64,000 nt of DNA from Nocardia araoensis NBRC 100135 (GTDB lineage: Bacteria > Actinomycetota > Actinomycetes > Mycobacteriales > Mycobacteriaceae), in NCBI RefSeq assembly GCF_000308435.1, contig NZ_BAFR01000080.1:1-64000 (forward strand). Direction: 5' to 3'. Positions 1 to 10,003 of this stretch are shown here, in pieces. A program made the position numbers and the translations under genes. The notes under the pieces were generated by a model. That model saw only the letters and a list, made by a program, of their open reading frames with translations. It had not been told where the DNA came from and made no database searches. The stretch's first letter is position 1. Every line of letters begins with the position of its first letter.

Positions 1-1193
1 CCGGGCCTGGTGGTGGAGGCCGACCCGAGCTTCTTCGAGCCAGGCCACCGCGCCGGGCCCAATCGTGAGGAAGGCTTCCTCGGCGGCGGTGGCCGGTCGC
101 GGTGTGCGCTGCCCGGGCGCCGAGGGCGGGTAGTGCTCGTCGAGGATGACCGGGCTGCCCGGGGTGGAGCGGCGGTGGCGGGCGATCTCGGTGGCGACGC
201 CGTCGACCAGCGCGGTCACCATGAGATCGTCACTGTGCCAGCGCACGAACACTTCCCGTCCGGCGTGCTGGTGCGGGACGGAGTAGCGGACCTGGTCGAC
301 GCGGATGGTGGAGTCGCGGTCGTGGACGCGGCGGGTGGTGCCGAACGCGGCGGTGTAGGCCGACGCGGGGACTGGATGCAGCCGGAAGCGTTCCTCACCC
401 AGCATTTCGATGGGGGCCCTGCGGGTTTCTCGATGCGGACGGGCGTTGATTTCGGCCATGAACTCGTCGCAGGCGGCTTCGCTCTCGGCGAACGAGCCGT
501 CTTGACCGTGTTCTCCGCGCCGCCCTTGGAGGCCGGGTCGGCGGGTAGGCAGGTGCGGATGGTGGTGCCGTAGTGGCGGCCGATGGCGACGATGTCGGGA
601 TTGCGGACCGCCAACGAGGCGATGTGGGTGGTGGTGACGGTCTTCTCGTTGTCGGTCAGGCAGTAGGTCGGGACGCCGCCGACGGCGCGGAAGGTGGCGT
701 CTAGGCGGGCCGCGACCGTGGGAATGGTCTTGTCCAGCACCGGGATCACCACCCGGAACCGCGACCAGGCCAGCCACGCGCACCACAACGTCACTCGCCG
801 CTCACCCAAGCGGGGGCCTTCGCCCCAGTCCCACTGCATCCAGAGCCCGGTTTCGCTGACCCAAGGCCTGTGGACGCGTCGGTGCCCGGCCTGGTAGGAG
901 TCCTTCGCGGCGGCGCCCGCGCGGCGTGTGGTGCGTTCGCTGCCATCGAAGCCGAGCGCGTGCAGGCGTTTGTGGACGTGGTCGGCGCCGATGCGCCCGC
1001 CGGAGGCCTCGACGAGTTCTTCGATCTTGGGCATGAACGCGTCGATGAGTTTCGCGCGCCGGGCCGGAGCGTCGGGGGGTGTTCCGGCCCGGCGTAGTTC
1101 GACGTAGCGGCGCACGGTGTGGTGATTGCAGCCCACCAGCTCGGCCGCTTTGCGGTAGCTGCCAGTCAGGTCCTAGGCAGCCAGAATCTCCAT
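1..1193 (-). pseudogene. istA: IS21-family transposase IstA, disrupted and cut by window edge
   Basis: The minus strand encodes an IS21 IstA transposase: an N-terminal helix-turn-helix (CNHHTVRRYVELR), then the DDE integrase core (WMQWDWGEGP, YCLTDNEKTV, DPASKGGAENTVK). It is broken twice. A TAG at 1173-1175 stands where IstA normally has Tyr in the N-terminal AA-Y-DLTGSYR motif, 20 bases after the natural ATG at 1193. After GGAENTVK a short stretch is missing and the frame changes; the C-terminal part (EINARPHRETRRAPIEML) continues in another frame to the window edge. No istB ATP-binding helper is visible. IstA would cut and join element ends, but this copy cannot do so. Confidence 0.85.
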
Positions 1194-1254
1194 GATCTCC
1201 TCGTTCGACTTCACAGCTGCCGCTGACCGAGCGGTGGGCTCGCGATGGGTGTTA

Positions 1255-1641
1255 TCAGTCGAGTTGGGCTTGGAAGATGGCCCGGTTGAAGTAGGCGCGT
1301 GCTTCCCGGATGAGGCCGTCCTCGTCGAGGTCGTAGATGTTGATGCCCGACCAGTTCACCGGAGTTCCGGTGCGGGTGACCGCCGCACCGGTCCAGGAGA
1401 CCGCAACGGAATCGCCGACGGTGTGGGCTTCGCGCGGAGTCAGGCCGAGGAAGGGACTGAAGTTCGGTAGCACCGAGGCGATGAACTTGCGGATTGCGGT
1501 GCGGCCCAGGATCGGCGGTTCTCCGACCGGATCATGGAAGACGCCGTCGGTGGCGAATGCGTTCGCCCAGGCGTCAGGGTCGCCGGACTGGGAGGCGGCG
1601 AAGAACTGCATCACGGCAGCGGGCATCGCGGGCATGGTCAT
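1255..1641 (-). CDS. SnoaL-like / NTF2-fold protein
   Basis: A 128-aa protein of the SnoaL/NTF2-like alpha+beta-barrel type. Typical landmarks are the N-terminal helix with FAASQSGDPDAWANAFA, the FHDPVGEPPILGR segment after it, and the C-terminal strands VNWSGINIYDLDEDG and REARAYFN. Such folds serve as small isomerases, hydrolases or ligand-binding proteins, so the substrate cannot be named. I chose the ATG at 1641 because an AGGAG box lies about 9 bases upstream; an open frame continues further upstream but runs antisense-frame through the MFS gene. It lies 59 bases downstream of the MFS exporter on the same strand and may be co-transcribed with it. Confidence 0.75.
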   Translation of the reverse strand: MTMPAMPAAVMQFFAASQSGDPDAWANAFATDGVFHDPVGEPPILGRTAIRKFIASVLPNFSPFLGLTPREAHTVGDSVAVSWTGAAVTRTGTPVNWSGINIYDLDEDGLIREARAYFNRAIFQAQLD

Positions 1642-1700
1642 TGTGGTGATCTCCTTTGTAATGAGGGTGTTGATGGAGGGTTCCGGGAAGTCGTAGGGGT

Positions 1701-2939
1701 TCAGGCGGATGCGATCGTGCGGTGTCGACGGTCGTAACGCCGTGCGAAGGGCAGCACCGCGAGTCCGGCGATGGCCAGCACCGCTTGCAGACCGCAGACC
1801 CCGGGCCAGCCGAAGCCCGCGTAGCAGGCTGCGGCCAGGGCGGCGCAGGTCGCGCCGCTGAGGAAGACCGCGACCATGTAGATGGTGTTGGCGCGGCTGC
1901 GCGCCTGGGGCAGATAGGCGAAGATGCGGGCCTGGTTGGCGATCTGGCTCCACTGCACCGCGACGTTGACCGCGACGATCGCCGCCACCATGAACCCCAG
2001 CACGGTGCGGCCCAGCGTGTAGGCCCCGGCCGAGAGCAGCGTCAGCAACAGCGCGGCGGTGATGATCGGCAACGGGCCACGCTGGTCGATGAACCGCCCC
2101 GCCCACGGTGCCGCGAACGCGCCGGCCAGCCCCAGGACCCCGAACAAGCCCGCCGTGGCGGTGCTGAAGTGATAAGGCTCGTGAGTCAGCACCAGGACCA
2201 GCGAGGTCCAGGTGGCGTTGTAGGCGCCGAACAGGCTCGCATGCAGCAGACACGAGTGCCGCAGGGCGGGTTCTGCCCGCACCAGTCGCGGCAGCGAGGC
2301 GAGTAGGCGGCCGTAGCCCAGCGTGGTCGCGCGAGCTGGCTCACGCGGAGTCCAGGCCACGGTCAGCAGCCCCGACGCTGCGGTGAGTACGGCAGCCAGC
2401 ACGTAGACTGCGCGCCACCCGAACACCTCGCCCACCGCGCCGCCGACCACGCGGGAACCGATGATGCCGGTCATCAGCCCGATCTGGACTCCCGCCACGA
2501 CCGAGGCACGCCGTTGTGGCGGGGCCAACTCGGCGGCCAAGGGCACCAATACCTGGGGGACGACGGTGAATCCGCCCACCAGCGCCGCGGCCGCCGCCAG
2601 CAGCGACAGGCCGGGCGCGGCCGCAGCGAGCAACAGCGCGATCACCGTCGCGCTCAGCATCACCATCAGCAGCGGGCGTCGGCGACGGACATCGCCCAAC
2701 GGCACCAGGAACAGGATCCCCGCCGCGTACCCCAACTGCGCACACATCACCACCACCCCTGCCGACGACGGCGCCACACTCAACCCCTGGGCGAACAACG
2801 TCAGCAGCGGTTGCGCCAGATACACATTGGCCACCGTCACCCCACTACAGATCGCCATCACCGTGAACAGCAGCGGGCGCACCGCCATACCGGTCTCGGT
2901 GGATGGCCGGTCGGGTGTCGGCTCATCGGTCGTGGTCAT
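1701..2939 (-). CDS. MFS transporter (drug/metabolite efflux type)
   Basis: A 412-aa major facilitator protein with about twelve hydrophobic segments. It has the N-half signature VANVYLAQPLLTLFAQ and the loop 2-3 motif GDVRRRRP, and an internal partner PWAGRFIDQRGP in the second half. The VYLAQPLL start is typical of YnfM-like exporters of the DHA1 group. Two ATGs compete at 2945 and 2939; GGGAG directly abuts the first and sits 6 bases before the second, so I take 2939. It is divergent from a TetR gene with palindromes between them, so it is probably the pump that TetR represses. The substrate is unknown. Confidence 0.85.
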   Translation of the reverse strand: MTTTDEPTPDRPSTETGMAVRPLLFTVMAICSGVTVANVYLAQPLLTLFAQGLSVAPSSAGVVVMCAQLGYAAGILFLVPLGDVRRRRPLLMVMLSATVIALLLAAAAPGLSLLAAAAALVGGFTVVPQVLVPLAAELAPPQRRASVVAGVQIGLMTGIIGSRVVGGAVGEVFGWRAVYVLAAVLTAASGLLTVAWTPREPARATTLGYGRLLASLPRLVRAEPALRHSCLLHASLFGAYNATWTSLVLVLTHEPYHFSTATAGLFGVLGLAGAFAAPWAGRFIDQRGPLPIITAALLLTLLSAGAYTLGRTVLGFMVAAIVAVNVAVQWSQIANQARIFAYLPQARSRANTIYMVAVFLSGATCAALAAACYAGFGWPGVCGLQAVLAIAGLAVLPFARRYDRRHRTIASA

Positions 2940-2958
2940 CACCATCTCCCTAAACGAT

Positions 2959-3019
2959 CGAACTAGTTAGTTCGGATACTAGGAGTTCACGGCAACGCCG
3001 TCAAACGAACCAGTTCGTT
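2959..3019. promoter_or_regulatory. Paired TetR-type operators between MFS and TetR genes
   Basis: Two related inverted repeats sit in the divergent intergenic region. One is CGAAC-TAGTTA-GTTCG at 2959-2974. The other is AACGAAC-CA-GTTCGTT, a perfect 16-bp palindrome at 3004-3019 that ends 13 bases before the TetR start codon. The shared half-site CGAAC/GTTCG suggests that one dimeric regulator, most simply the adjacent TetR protein, binds both and controls both promoters. Confidence 0.65.
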
Positions 3020-3031
3020 ACAATTTCGGAC

Positions 3032-3610
3032 GTGGCATACGATTCAGCGGCAACAAAGGAACGCATCCTCACCGCGGCGGCAGCCGAATTCGCTGCACAC
3101 GGTGTCGCCGGAGCTCGCGTGGATCGGATCGCGGCCACCGCCAAAGCCAACAAACGAGCCATCTACGACTACTTCGGCGACAAGCAAGCACTGTTCGCCG
3201 CCGTGTTGGAGCGGTTGATGACCGACCTGGCCGAAGCGGTGCCACCTGGTGACGATGCCGAACTGGGCGCCTATGCCGGAGCGCTGTTCGACTACCACCG
3301 CGCCCATCCCGAAGCCCTGCGACTGCTGATGTGGGAAGCGCTGGAAATGGGCGAGGACACGGTTCCCGACGAACAGGCGCGCACCCAGCACTACCTCGAC
3401 AAAATCAGCGCCGCCGAAACCGCAGCACGCACCAGCGACGAGGATCCGCGCGCCTTGTTGTTCTTCACTCTCGGTCTGGTCGGTTGGAGTCTTGCCATGC
3501 CGCAGTTGCGTCGAATGATTCTCGGATCCGACTACACACCCGAACGCCTCCGCGCAGCTGTGTCCTCTGCAGTACGCGCGCTCGCCGACGGGCCGTCCTC
3601 CGACACGTAG
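3032..3610 (+). CDS. TetR/AcrR-family repressor
   Basis: A 192-aa TetR-family regulator. The N-terminal helix-turn-helix spans about residues 6-52 (TKERILTAAAAEFAAHG, VDRIAATAKANKRAIYDYFGDKQALF), followed by a helical ligand-binding domain with the actinobacterial pattern YHRAHPEALRLLMWEALEMGE. Translation begins at GTG (GTGGCATAC). It is divergent from the MFS exporter, and two matching palindromes lie between them, so it probably represses both genes until the pump substrate binds. The ligand is unknown. Confidence 0.88.
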   Translation: MAYDSAATKERILTAAAAEFAAHGVAGARVDRIAATAKANKRAIYDYFGDKQALFAAVLERLMTDLAEAVPPGDDAELGAYAGALFDYHRAHPEALRLLMWEALEMGEDTVPDEQARTQHYLDKISAAETAARTSDEDPRALLFFTLGLVGWSLAMPQLRRMILGSDYTPERLRAAVSSAVRALADGPSSDT

Positions 3611-3704
3611 ATCTCCACACCAGACTTCCCGCCCCCGCGACCATCTACCCCGGGAGCCTTTGGCCGACCTCGGTGGGAAATCTGCTGTCCGCCCGTGTGT
3701 TAAC

Positions 3705-4123
3705 TCAACTGGCCGCCAGTGGGGAGATTTTCTTGACCACTAACACATGCGCCGTTTCTGCCGTGCCAGGTCCTGGGCGGCGGCATGTTGTAGTGCCCGC
3801 CGATGAGCTGAATGTCGGTGACCGCGTGACGTGGTGGGCGCTTGCGCGAGGTGGGGCTCCAGAGCGCGGTAGAGGGTGGATCGGCTCGACCGCAAGCCCG
3901 TATACTCGGTCGTCCACGCGATCACCCCGTTGGTAGCTAGGGTCAGGCACCACGCCGGTTCGGTCTGGGCTTCCAGGTGCCGGGCCCGGAACGCTCCTTC
4001 GTGGGCGTAGATGAGGTCGTGTTTGAGCGCGTAGATCGACTCGCCCTTATTCAGTTGACGGGAGATCCTACGCCGATAGTCCGGATCCGACAGATAACGA
4101 GCCGCGTAGATCGTCCGTCGCAT
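3705..4123 (-). pseudogene. Tn3-family transposase (TnpA) C-terminal remnant
   Basis: The minus-strand reading beginning MRRTIYAARYLSDPDYR matches the conserved C-terminal part of Tn3-family TnpA: RRRISRQLNKGESIYALKHD, then HLEAQTEPAWCLTLATNGVIAWTTEY. After WTTEY the frame shifts; the YGLAVE continuation lies in the neighbouring frame and the downstream sequence is scrambled. The catalytic N-terminal and central parts are absent, so this is a dead fragment. Similar TnpA debris lies on the opposite strand near 4290. Confidence 0.75.
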
Positions 4124-4283
4124 GGGGCCATATTCGGCCCGTGACCAACGATCTTGTGAAAACTGGCGTTAGGGGCTTGATTCGAGTTCGGCGGTGATCT
4201 CGATCTAGGTGGGTAGGGTGGTTGTCCCGATATCGGTCGCCAAACACCTCAAGATTGGTAGCTGCGTCGAGAAGGCCGGCGCA

Positions 4284-4342
4284 TCGATGACGATGTGCTG
4301 TCCCACATCAGCCCGGCGACAGCGAGAACATCAATTTCTGGC
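4284..4342 (+). pseudogene. Short Tn3 TnpA-like fragment
   Basis: Reading across one frameshift, the plus strand gives DDDVLSHISP then GDSENINFW. This resembles the stretch near the end of Tn3-family transposases (LLSHISP..SENINF). It joins directly to an IS5-type fragment, so it is a rearrangement scar rather than a gene. Confidence 0.45.
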
Positions 4343-4344
4343 GA

Positions 4345-4505
4345 CCACCGGTGTTCGACGCCAAAGCATACAACAACGCAACGTGGTCGAGCGATGCTTC
4401 AACCAACTCGAGCAGTTCCGGGACCTGGCCACCCGCTACGCCAAACGCGCCGCCTACTACCAGGCCGAACTCACCATCGCCGCCATCATCCTCTGGCTCC
4501 GGTGA
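4345..4505 (+). pseudogene. IS5-family transposase C-terminal remnant
   Basis: The reading starts PPVFDAKAY in one frame and continues RNVVERCFNQLEQF, RDLATRYAKRAAYYQ, AELTIAAIILWLR in the next. This is the C-terminal end of IS5-type DDE transposases, including the final catalytic Glu region (NVVERCF). The N-terminal two-thirds are missing and the junction has a one-base frameshift. It fuses directly to Tn3 debris, which implies an insertion followed by deletion. Confidence 0.75.
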
Positions 4506-4896
4506 CTTACAGGACGAACCTAGCCTTGCCTGTCATCGCGTACGTCGATGTGGAGGACGCGAGCGCGATCCGCCTCGAGGCGGATCTGGGGGCCTCGGTG
4601 TAGTCGGGCGACCTTGCCGCGGCACGAGGGTTGCCGCGTGGTTGCGTGCCAGCACGGCATGGTAAATGCGAACGACACGCCGCACCCGAGCATTCCGTTC
4701 GGGGTGTGAAGAGTTCGTGCTACGGGCTCGAGTTCGGGTATCGAAGGCCTGAAAGCGGTCGCGGAGCCGCGCATCGTCAACGGCTGAGCGCGACGACGCC
4801 TGGCTTCACCCGAACGTAACCTCGGGCCGATGGCACCGCAACATACGGGCGACACCGTTGTTTTCCAACATTCGTAGTATCAAGAAGGAGGTGCCG
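4506..4896. other. Gene-free stretch upstream of the amine oxidase
   Basis: No reading here looks like a protein on either strand. The last bases hold the AAGGAGG ribosome-binding site of the amine oxidase gene (4885-4891). Its promoter should be here but I cannot place it with confidence. Confidence 0.4.
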
Positions 4897-6843
4897 ATGC
4901 CGACCCTCACTCCTCAACTGGTCGATCATCCCTTGGCGCTACCGATCGCCGACGAGATCGCCGAGGTGCGGTCGATCATCGCTGCAGCCGGGTGGATCGC
5001 GGACACAACGCGTTTCGTCTACGTCGGCTTGGAGGAGCCGGACAAGTACGCGCTGTACGACCGGCCGGGCGAACTCGACCGGCGGTTCCGAGTGCTGTTG
5101 CACGATGTGCACGACGCCGCCTCTGTCGACTTGGTCGTTTCTCTCGGCGCCCGGAAAGTGATCGCACAGCGGACTCTGGACGCGGTCTCCGACGGCCAAC
5201 TGCCGATCCTGGACGAAGAATTCGGTCTGGTGGAACAGATCCTGTCCGCCGATCCGGGGTGGCTGCGGGCGCTTGCCGACCGCAGCCTCGATGTATCCCA
5301 GGTGCGCGTCGCCCCTTTGTCCGCGGGAGTCTTCCAGTTTGAGGGGGAACACGGCCGCAGGATCCTGCGCGGGCTGGCCTTTCTGCAGCATCACGGGAAG
5401 GACCACGCGTGGGCGCACCCTATCGACGGCCTGGTTGCCTTCGTCGACGTGACTGCGCGAGAGGTGTTGCGCATCATCGACACCGGACCGGTGCCGGTGC
5501 CGACGACATCCGGCAACTACGATGATCCGTCGGTCACCGGCCCGGCGCGCAGCACGCAGAAACCGATCGAGATCACCCAGCCGCAAGGCCCGAGCTTCAC
5601 TGTCGACGGCAATCTCGTCGAGTGGGAGAAGTGGTCGTTGCGGGTCGGTTTCGACGCCCGCGAGGGGCTCGTACTGCACCAGATCGGATTCCGCGACGGT
5701 GGGCGGTTGCGGCCGATTGTGCATCGTGCGTCGATCTCGGAAATGGTCGTTCCCTATGGCGACCCGTCGCCGATCCGCTCTTGGCAGAACTACTTCGACA
5801 CGGGAGAGTACCTGGTCGGCCGTTACGCCAACGCGCTGGAGCTGGGCTGCGACTGCGTCGGCGACATCACCTACTTCGACGCGGTGATCGCCGACGAGAC
5901 AGGCAATCCGCGCATCCTGCGGAACGCGATCTGCATGCACGAAGAAGACTTCGGTGTGCTGTGGAAACACACCGATTTGTGGAGTGGTTCGCATGAGGTG
6001 CGCCGCCAGCGCAGGCTGGTGATCTCCTTTTTCACCACCATCGGCAACTATGACTACGGCTTCTTCTGGTACTTGTACCTCGACGGCACCATCGAATTCG
6101 AGGCCAAGGCCACTGGGATCCCTTTCACATCGGCCTATCCCGGACCCGGCCACCCCTACTCCAGCGAGATCGCGCCCGGTCTGGGTGCCCCGTATCATCA
6201 GCATCTGTTCAACGCCCGGTTGGACATGATGGTCGACGGGCATCGCAACCGGGTCGATGAGGTGGAGTCCAAGCGCATTCCGATCGGCCCCGACAATCCG
6301 CACGGCAACGCCTTCACCCTGCGGCGGACGACGCTGGCAAGTGAGGCGCTGGCACAGCGGCTCGCGGACAACGAAGCCGGGCGCACCTGGCACATCGTCA
6401 ACCCCGAAGTCACCAACGGGCTCGGTCAGCCGGTGGCATACGTGCTGTACCCGGAGGGCAAGGAGCCGTTGTTGGCGGCCGAGGGATCCTCGATCGCCGG
6501 CCGAGCAGCTTTCGCCGCCAAACACCTATGGGTGACCCGATACTCACCAGTTGAGCGCTATGCGGCAGGCGATTTCGTAAACCAGCACCACGGCGGCGCA
6601 GGGCTGCCCGGTTATGTCGCCGCCGACCGTGCGCTGGAAAACGAGGATCTTGTGGTCTGGCATTCCTTCGGTCTCACACACTTCCCGCGCCCGGAGGATT
6701 GGCCGATCATGCCCGTCGACTATGCCGGCTTCGTGCTGAAGCCACACGGGTTCTTCGACGGCAATCCCACGCTCGATGTTCCCGCAGCAACCTCGGCGCA
6801 CTGCCGTGAAGCCGCTGCTTGTCACGGAGGTTCGCATGAATGA
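4897..6843 (+). CDS. Copper/topaquinone primary amine oxidase
   Basis: A 648-aa copper amine oxidase, which oxidatively deaminates primary amines (tyramine, phenethylamine or histamine type) to aldehydes with release of NH3 and H2O2. The cofactor motif N-Y-D-Y is present: Asn384, Tyr385 (the future TPQ), Asp386, Tyr387 in [10 protein letters not shown]. The catalytic-base Asp301 lies in YFDTGEY. Copper ligands are His434 and His436 (HQHLF) and His595 ([11 protein letters not shown]). I chose the ATG at 4897 because AAGGAGG is 5 bases upstream. No signal peptide is seen, so it is probably cytoplasmic. Its stop overlaps the start of the permease gene, so uptake and oxidation of an amine are coupled. 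Confidence 0.95.
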   Translation: MPTLTPQLVDHPLALPIADEIAEVRSIIAAAGWIADTTRFVYVGLEEPDKYALYDRPGELDRRFRVLLHDVHDAASVDLVVSLGARKVIAQRTLDAVSDGQLPILDEEFGLVEQILSADPGWLRALADRSLDVSQVRVAPLSAGVFQFEGEHGRRILRGLAFLQHHGKDHAWAHPIDGLVAFVDVTAREVLRIIDTGPVPVPTTSGNYDDPSVTGPARSTQKPIEITQPQGPSFTVDGNLVEWEKWSLRVGFDAREGLVLHQIGFRDGGRLRPIVHRASISEMVVPYGDPSPIRSWQNYFDTGEYLVGRYANALELGCDCVGDITYFDAVIADETGNPRILRNAICMHEEDFGVLWKHTDLWSGSHEVRRQRRLVISFFTTIGNYDYGFFWYLYLDGTIEFEAKATGIPFTSAYPGPGHPYSSEIAPGLGAPYHQHLFNARLDMMVDGHRNRVDEVESKRIPIGPDNPHGNAFTLRRTTLASEALAQRLADNEAGRTWHIVNPEVTNGLGQPVAYVLYPEGKEPLLAAEGSSIAGRAAFAAKHLWVTRYSPVERYAAGDFVNQHHGGAGLPGYVAADRALENEDLVVWHSFGLTHFPRPEDWPIMPVDYAGFVLKPHGFFDGNPTLDVPAATSAHCREAAACHGGSHE

Positions 6844-8257
6844 CATCGCCAACCAAGGGCTGCGCGGTTCGGTGGGCGTAACGGGGATCGTCTTCCTGGT
6901 GGTGGCCGCGGCGGCGCCGTTGACGGTGATCGGCGGCGCGCTGCCGGTGATGATCGCGCTCGGCAACGGAGCCGGTTCGCCGACCGCTTTCTTGGTCGCC
7001 GCCGCGGTGCTGCTCGTATTCAGCGTCGGATACGCGGCGATGAGCAAGCATATGGTGGATGCGGGCGCCTTCTACGCCTACGTACGGGAGGGCCTCGGCG
7101 GAAGATGGGGGCTGGGGGCAGCCGGACTTGCCCTGCTGGCGTATACCGCGATTCAGGCCGCCATCTACGGCTTGGCCGCGTCGGCTGTGCAAGGTCTTGT
7201 CGTGGACTACGGCGGACCACGGCTTCCGTGGTTCCTGTACGCGCTGGCACTAATCGCGATCGTCGCCGTGCTCGGTTACTGCAACATCGAACTGGGTGCG
7301 AAGGTGCTCGGCGTCCTGCTGGTAGTGGAGATCGGGATCATCCTCGTGCTGTCGGCGGCGGTGTTCATCCGCGGCGGCGCGCACGGCATCGACGCGGTAT
7401 CGTTTACACCCCCGGTGTTTCTCGGCGGGTCGCCCGGGATCGCGCTGATGTTCGCCATCGCTTCCTTCGTCGGATTCGAAGGTACCGCGATATACAGCGA
7501 AGAAGCCCGCGATCCGAAGCGCACGGTGCCGTTGTCCACTTACGCGGCGGTGCTTGTGATCGGTGTGGTCTATGCGATTGCGAGCTGGGCGATGGTTTTG
7601 GCCTTCGGCAGCGACGAGGTGGCCGCGGCGGCGGGCGCCGATCCTTCTGGACTGGCCTTCACGGCAGCAGGGAAGTTCCTTGGCCCGTTCGCGGTCGATG
7701 TCATGCGGATCATGCTGATCACCAGTCTGTTCGCCGCGCTGCTGGCCTTCCACAATGCGATCTCGCGCTATCTCCACGTGCTGGCGCGAGACGGTCACGG
7801 GCCACGTGCGCTGAGCCGGACGCACCCGCGGCACGGCTCGCCGCATCGCGGTTCGGTCACCCAGACCGCCTCGGCGCTACTGGTGGTCGGCGCGTTCGCA
7901 CTGGCGGGCGCCGATCCGGTGCTGCAACTGTTCACCTGGCTGTCCGGTCTGGCGACCATCGCAATTCTGATCCTGATGCTCCTGACCAGTATCGCGGTGA
8001 TCACCTTCTTCGCCCGGACACGGCTCGATCGCCGAGTTTGGCACACGCGAATCGCCCCGGTACTTGGCGCGTTCGGCCTGCTGGCGGTGGCGGTGACGGT
8101 CGTCGCCAACTTCACGACCCTGGTGGGGAGTGCACGGGCGGCGAACGTACTGCTCTTCATCGTCGTGGCTGTCTTCTTACTCGGCATGGTCTCGGCAAAG
8201 ATTCGGCCCCACCCGGCTCCGGTCGGTCTCGCGGCGTCGGCCGACACTGCGGGCTGA
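6836..8257 (+). CDS. APC-superfamily amine/amino-acid permease
   Basis: A 473-aa integral membrane protein with about twelve hydrophobic helices. It begins [29 protein letters not shown], a typical APC-permease first helix, and carries the helix-6 segment [24 protein letters not shown] that defines amino acid/polyamine/organocation transporters. The ATG at 6836 follows a GGAGG box by 5 bases and lies inside the last codons of the amine oxidase gene in another frame. The coupling suggests that it imports the oxidase substrate, probably an aromatic or aliphatic amine. The exact substrate is inference. Confidence 0.9.
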   Translation: MNDIANQGLRGSVGVTGIVFLVVAAAAPLTVIGGALPVMIALGNGAGSPTAFLVAAAVLLVFSVGYAAMSKHMVDAGAFYAYVREGLGGRWGLGAAGLALLAYTAIQAAIYGLAASAVQGLVVDYGGPRLPWFLYALALIAIVAVLGYCNIELGAKVLGVLLVVEIGIILVLSAAVFIRGGAHGIDAVSFTPPVFLGGSPGIALMFAIASFVGFEGTAIYSEEARDPKRTVPLSTYAAVLVIGVVYAIASWAMVLAFGSDEVAAAAGADPSGLAFTAAGKFLGPFAVDVMRIMLITSLFAALLAFHNAISRYLHVLARDGHGPRALSRTHPRHGSPHRGSVTQTASALLVVGAFALAGADPVLQLFTWLSGLATIAILILMLLTSIAVITFFARTRLDRRVWHTRIAPVLGAFGLLAVAVTVVANFTTLVGSARAANVLLFIVVAVFLLGMVSAKIRPHPAPVGLAASADTAG

Positions 8258-8701
8258 GCCGAACGGTGTCGGCGTTGATCGGATCAGCACATGAGGGCAT
8301 GGCCGCCGGGTGGGATTGCCGGTGACCGCCATCGCATTCGGTTGCGTGTTCACCGTCGCGCCCGCCTGTCGCCGTGACTCGGCCGCCGTGCATTGCGTGA
8401 TCGACCTCTTGGCGATCGCGGGGATCGTCCGGAGCAGCGCGCAGGCCGGACCCGGACCGCCGCTGCGCACCACCACGGCGGCGGAGGACCCGACGACGCG
8501 ACCGTGCTCGGTTACGCTCCGTTGCTGATGTGGGTGGCGCCGCAGTCATCGCTGCCTGTTCATCGGCGGGTGCTGCGGTGCGACCGGCAAAGGAGCGGGT
8601 CAATCTGCTGGCATCCTCGGTTATGACAGCGACCATGGCGCCGATGATTTCCTAGCGCGTCACTATGCTGGGTGGATGATCCGGCGAGGCCGTGGTGGCG
8701 C
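8258..8701. other. Gene-free stretch, permease to TetR
   Basis: About 440 bases without a credible coding region on either strand. It should contain the promoter of the TetR gene and the end of the amine-oxidase transcript. I see no clear palindromic operator or terminator hairpin. Confidence 0.35.
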
Positions 8702-9289
8702 ATGCCCAAGTTGGTAGATCACGAGGAACGCAGGCTTGCGATCACCGCAGCCGTATGGCGGCTAATCGCCCGCCGCGGCCTCGACTCGGTGAACATGCGC
8801 GACATCGCCAGCGAGGCCGGTTACGCGAACGGCTCACTGTCGCACTACTTCAAGGGCAAAGACGACATCCTCAGGTTCGCCTACGAGCACGTCTACGACG
8901 CCACCGAACGACGCATCGCCGCCGCTCTCGGCGAAGCCACCGGCCTGGACGCATTGCGCATCTTCTGTCGCGAAGTCCTGCCGACCACCCAGGAGACTTT
9001 GCTGGAGGCCCGCATCGCCATATCCCTGTGGCAGCGGGCCATCTACGACGAACATCTCGGGGCGATGAACGAACGTATGCTGGCGGACTGGCGCGACCGC
9101 TTGATCGAATTTCTTGAGCAGGCAGTCGACGCACGGGATATCGCACCGGTGGACACGCCACTGGTCGCCGACCAGATTCTGACCCTTCTAGCCGGCGCAC
9201 AGATCGTCGGAGTGCTGCTGCCCCAGGTGGCTGCTGGAGAGCGCCAAATGGAAATGCTCGAGGCCCTCCTCGCCAGTATACAAAGATGA
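8702..9289 (+). CDS. TetR-family regulator (BetI-like N-terminus)
   Basis: A 195-aa TetR-family protein beginning MPKLVDHEERR. The DNA-binding region covers residues 9-55 (RLAITAAVWRLIARRGLD, MRDIASEAGYANGSLSHYFKGKDDILRFAYEH), and the helical C-terminal domain resembles BetI-type regulators (LLEARIAISLWQRAI, LLAGAQIVGVLLP). The frame is open 10 codons upstream, but MPKLVDH.ERR is the usual start in this group. It follows the amine oxidase/permease pair on the same strand and is the obvious candidate regulator, although no operator was found. Confidence 0.85.
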   Translation: MPKLVDHEERRLAITAAVWRLIARRGLDSVNMRDIASEAGYANGSLSHYFKGKDDILRFAYEHVYDATERRIAAALGEATGLDALRIFCREVLPTTQETLLEARIAISLWQRAIYDEHLGAMNERMLADWRDRLIEFLEQAVDARDIAPVDTPLVADQILTLLAGAQIVGVLLPQVAAGERQMEMLEALLASIQR

Positions 9290-9649
9290 CCTTGACGAGT
9301 CCTAGCCCACATCGACAGCTCACCGTCCTCCGGGGCGAATACTTGTAACGCACACGCAGTGGATGAACGATGCCAAAGCGATAGCCGACGCGCCGACACC
9401 TGCGAGATCCACCGACGCCGGGATCACCGCATTCAGATCCCGCACCCAGCGCGTTACGCATCCCCGTCGACGACGGCGTGAATCCGCCGTTGCGCAGCCG
9501 CTCCAGCTCCACATACTTGCGGCGGATATCCTCCCGGGTGTCCAGCAACCCGAGCAACACCCCCGGCTGGCACTAGATGAGACGAGCGCAGTGACGGGAG
9601 ACTGTCATGCTGCGATCTGTGGGAGCCCGGAGGTGAAACCCTCCGGGCC
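9290..9649. other. Degraded sequence without an assignable gene
   Basis: Short protein-like pieces appear on the minus strand in different frames (for example LLDTREDIRRKYVELERL, then RDLNAVIPASVDLAG) but none is long enough or intact enough to assign. They lie just downstream of the arylsulfotransferase remnant and are probably more decayed coding sequence. Confidence 0.3.
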
Positions 9650-10003
9650 ACCCGGCAGGTTTGGGCGCGAAATTTGGGCACGTCCTGGCCAGCTGGGGGA
9701 TTGTAGCGCCACACCTCATGCCCGGATGATTTGTCCAGCACAACCTTGGCCGGTGCGAGCGCAGGAACGTTGGACAGGTTTTGCCCGAGCCCCGGCAGCG
9801 TGGCCGCGGCGCTCACCCCGGTCGAGTAGTAGATGTAGCCGGGGGCATCTTCGGGTTGTCGCGGTTCACCGTGTACGCCGGTGCACCGATCGGCAGGCTG
9901 GGCACCAGCGGCGCTGCCGGCGCCGCCACCGGTGTCAACGCCGCGACAGCCGCTGCGAGCGAGACCGTGGCCCTCCGCCGTGAGTGCTGAATGTACTGGT
10001 CAT
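9650..10003 (-). pseudogene. Arylsulfotransferase-like secreted protein, remnant
   Basis: Three minus-strand frames together spell the start of an exported protein. MTSTFSTH is followed after a frameshift by ATVSLAAAVAALTPVAAPAAP (a signal-peptide-like hydrophobic run). The mature region then reads PIGAPAYTVNRDNPKMPP, and after another shift GYIYYSTGVS and PAKVVLDKSSGHEVWRYNPP. The VVLDKSGHEVWRY pattern resembles the beta-propeller arylsulfotransferase (ASST) family of actinomycetes. Similarity stops after GQDVPKFRAQT, so most of the protein is gone. Its ATG overlaps the MmpL stop codon (ATGA), so the two were once coupled. Confidence 0.55.

Noticed and set aside
1255..2253. A long 332-codon version of the SnoaL-like protein
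   Set aside because: Its first 200 codons are an out-of-frame reading of the MFS gene; the ribosome site supports the short form from 1641.
4520..4855. A 111-codon minus-strand reading upstream of the amine oxidase
   Set aside because: Fragments look vaguely transposase-like but no family motif could be identified, so it is listed as gene-free.
4939..6525. A 528-codon open frame antisense to the amine oxidase
   Set aside because: Low-complexity translation and no motif; the sense strand has all amine-oxidase residues.
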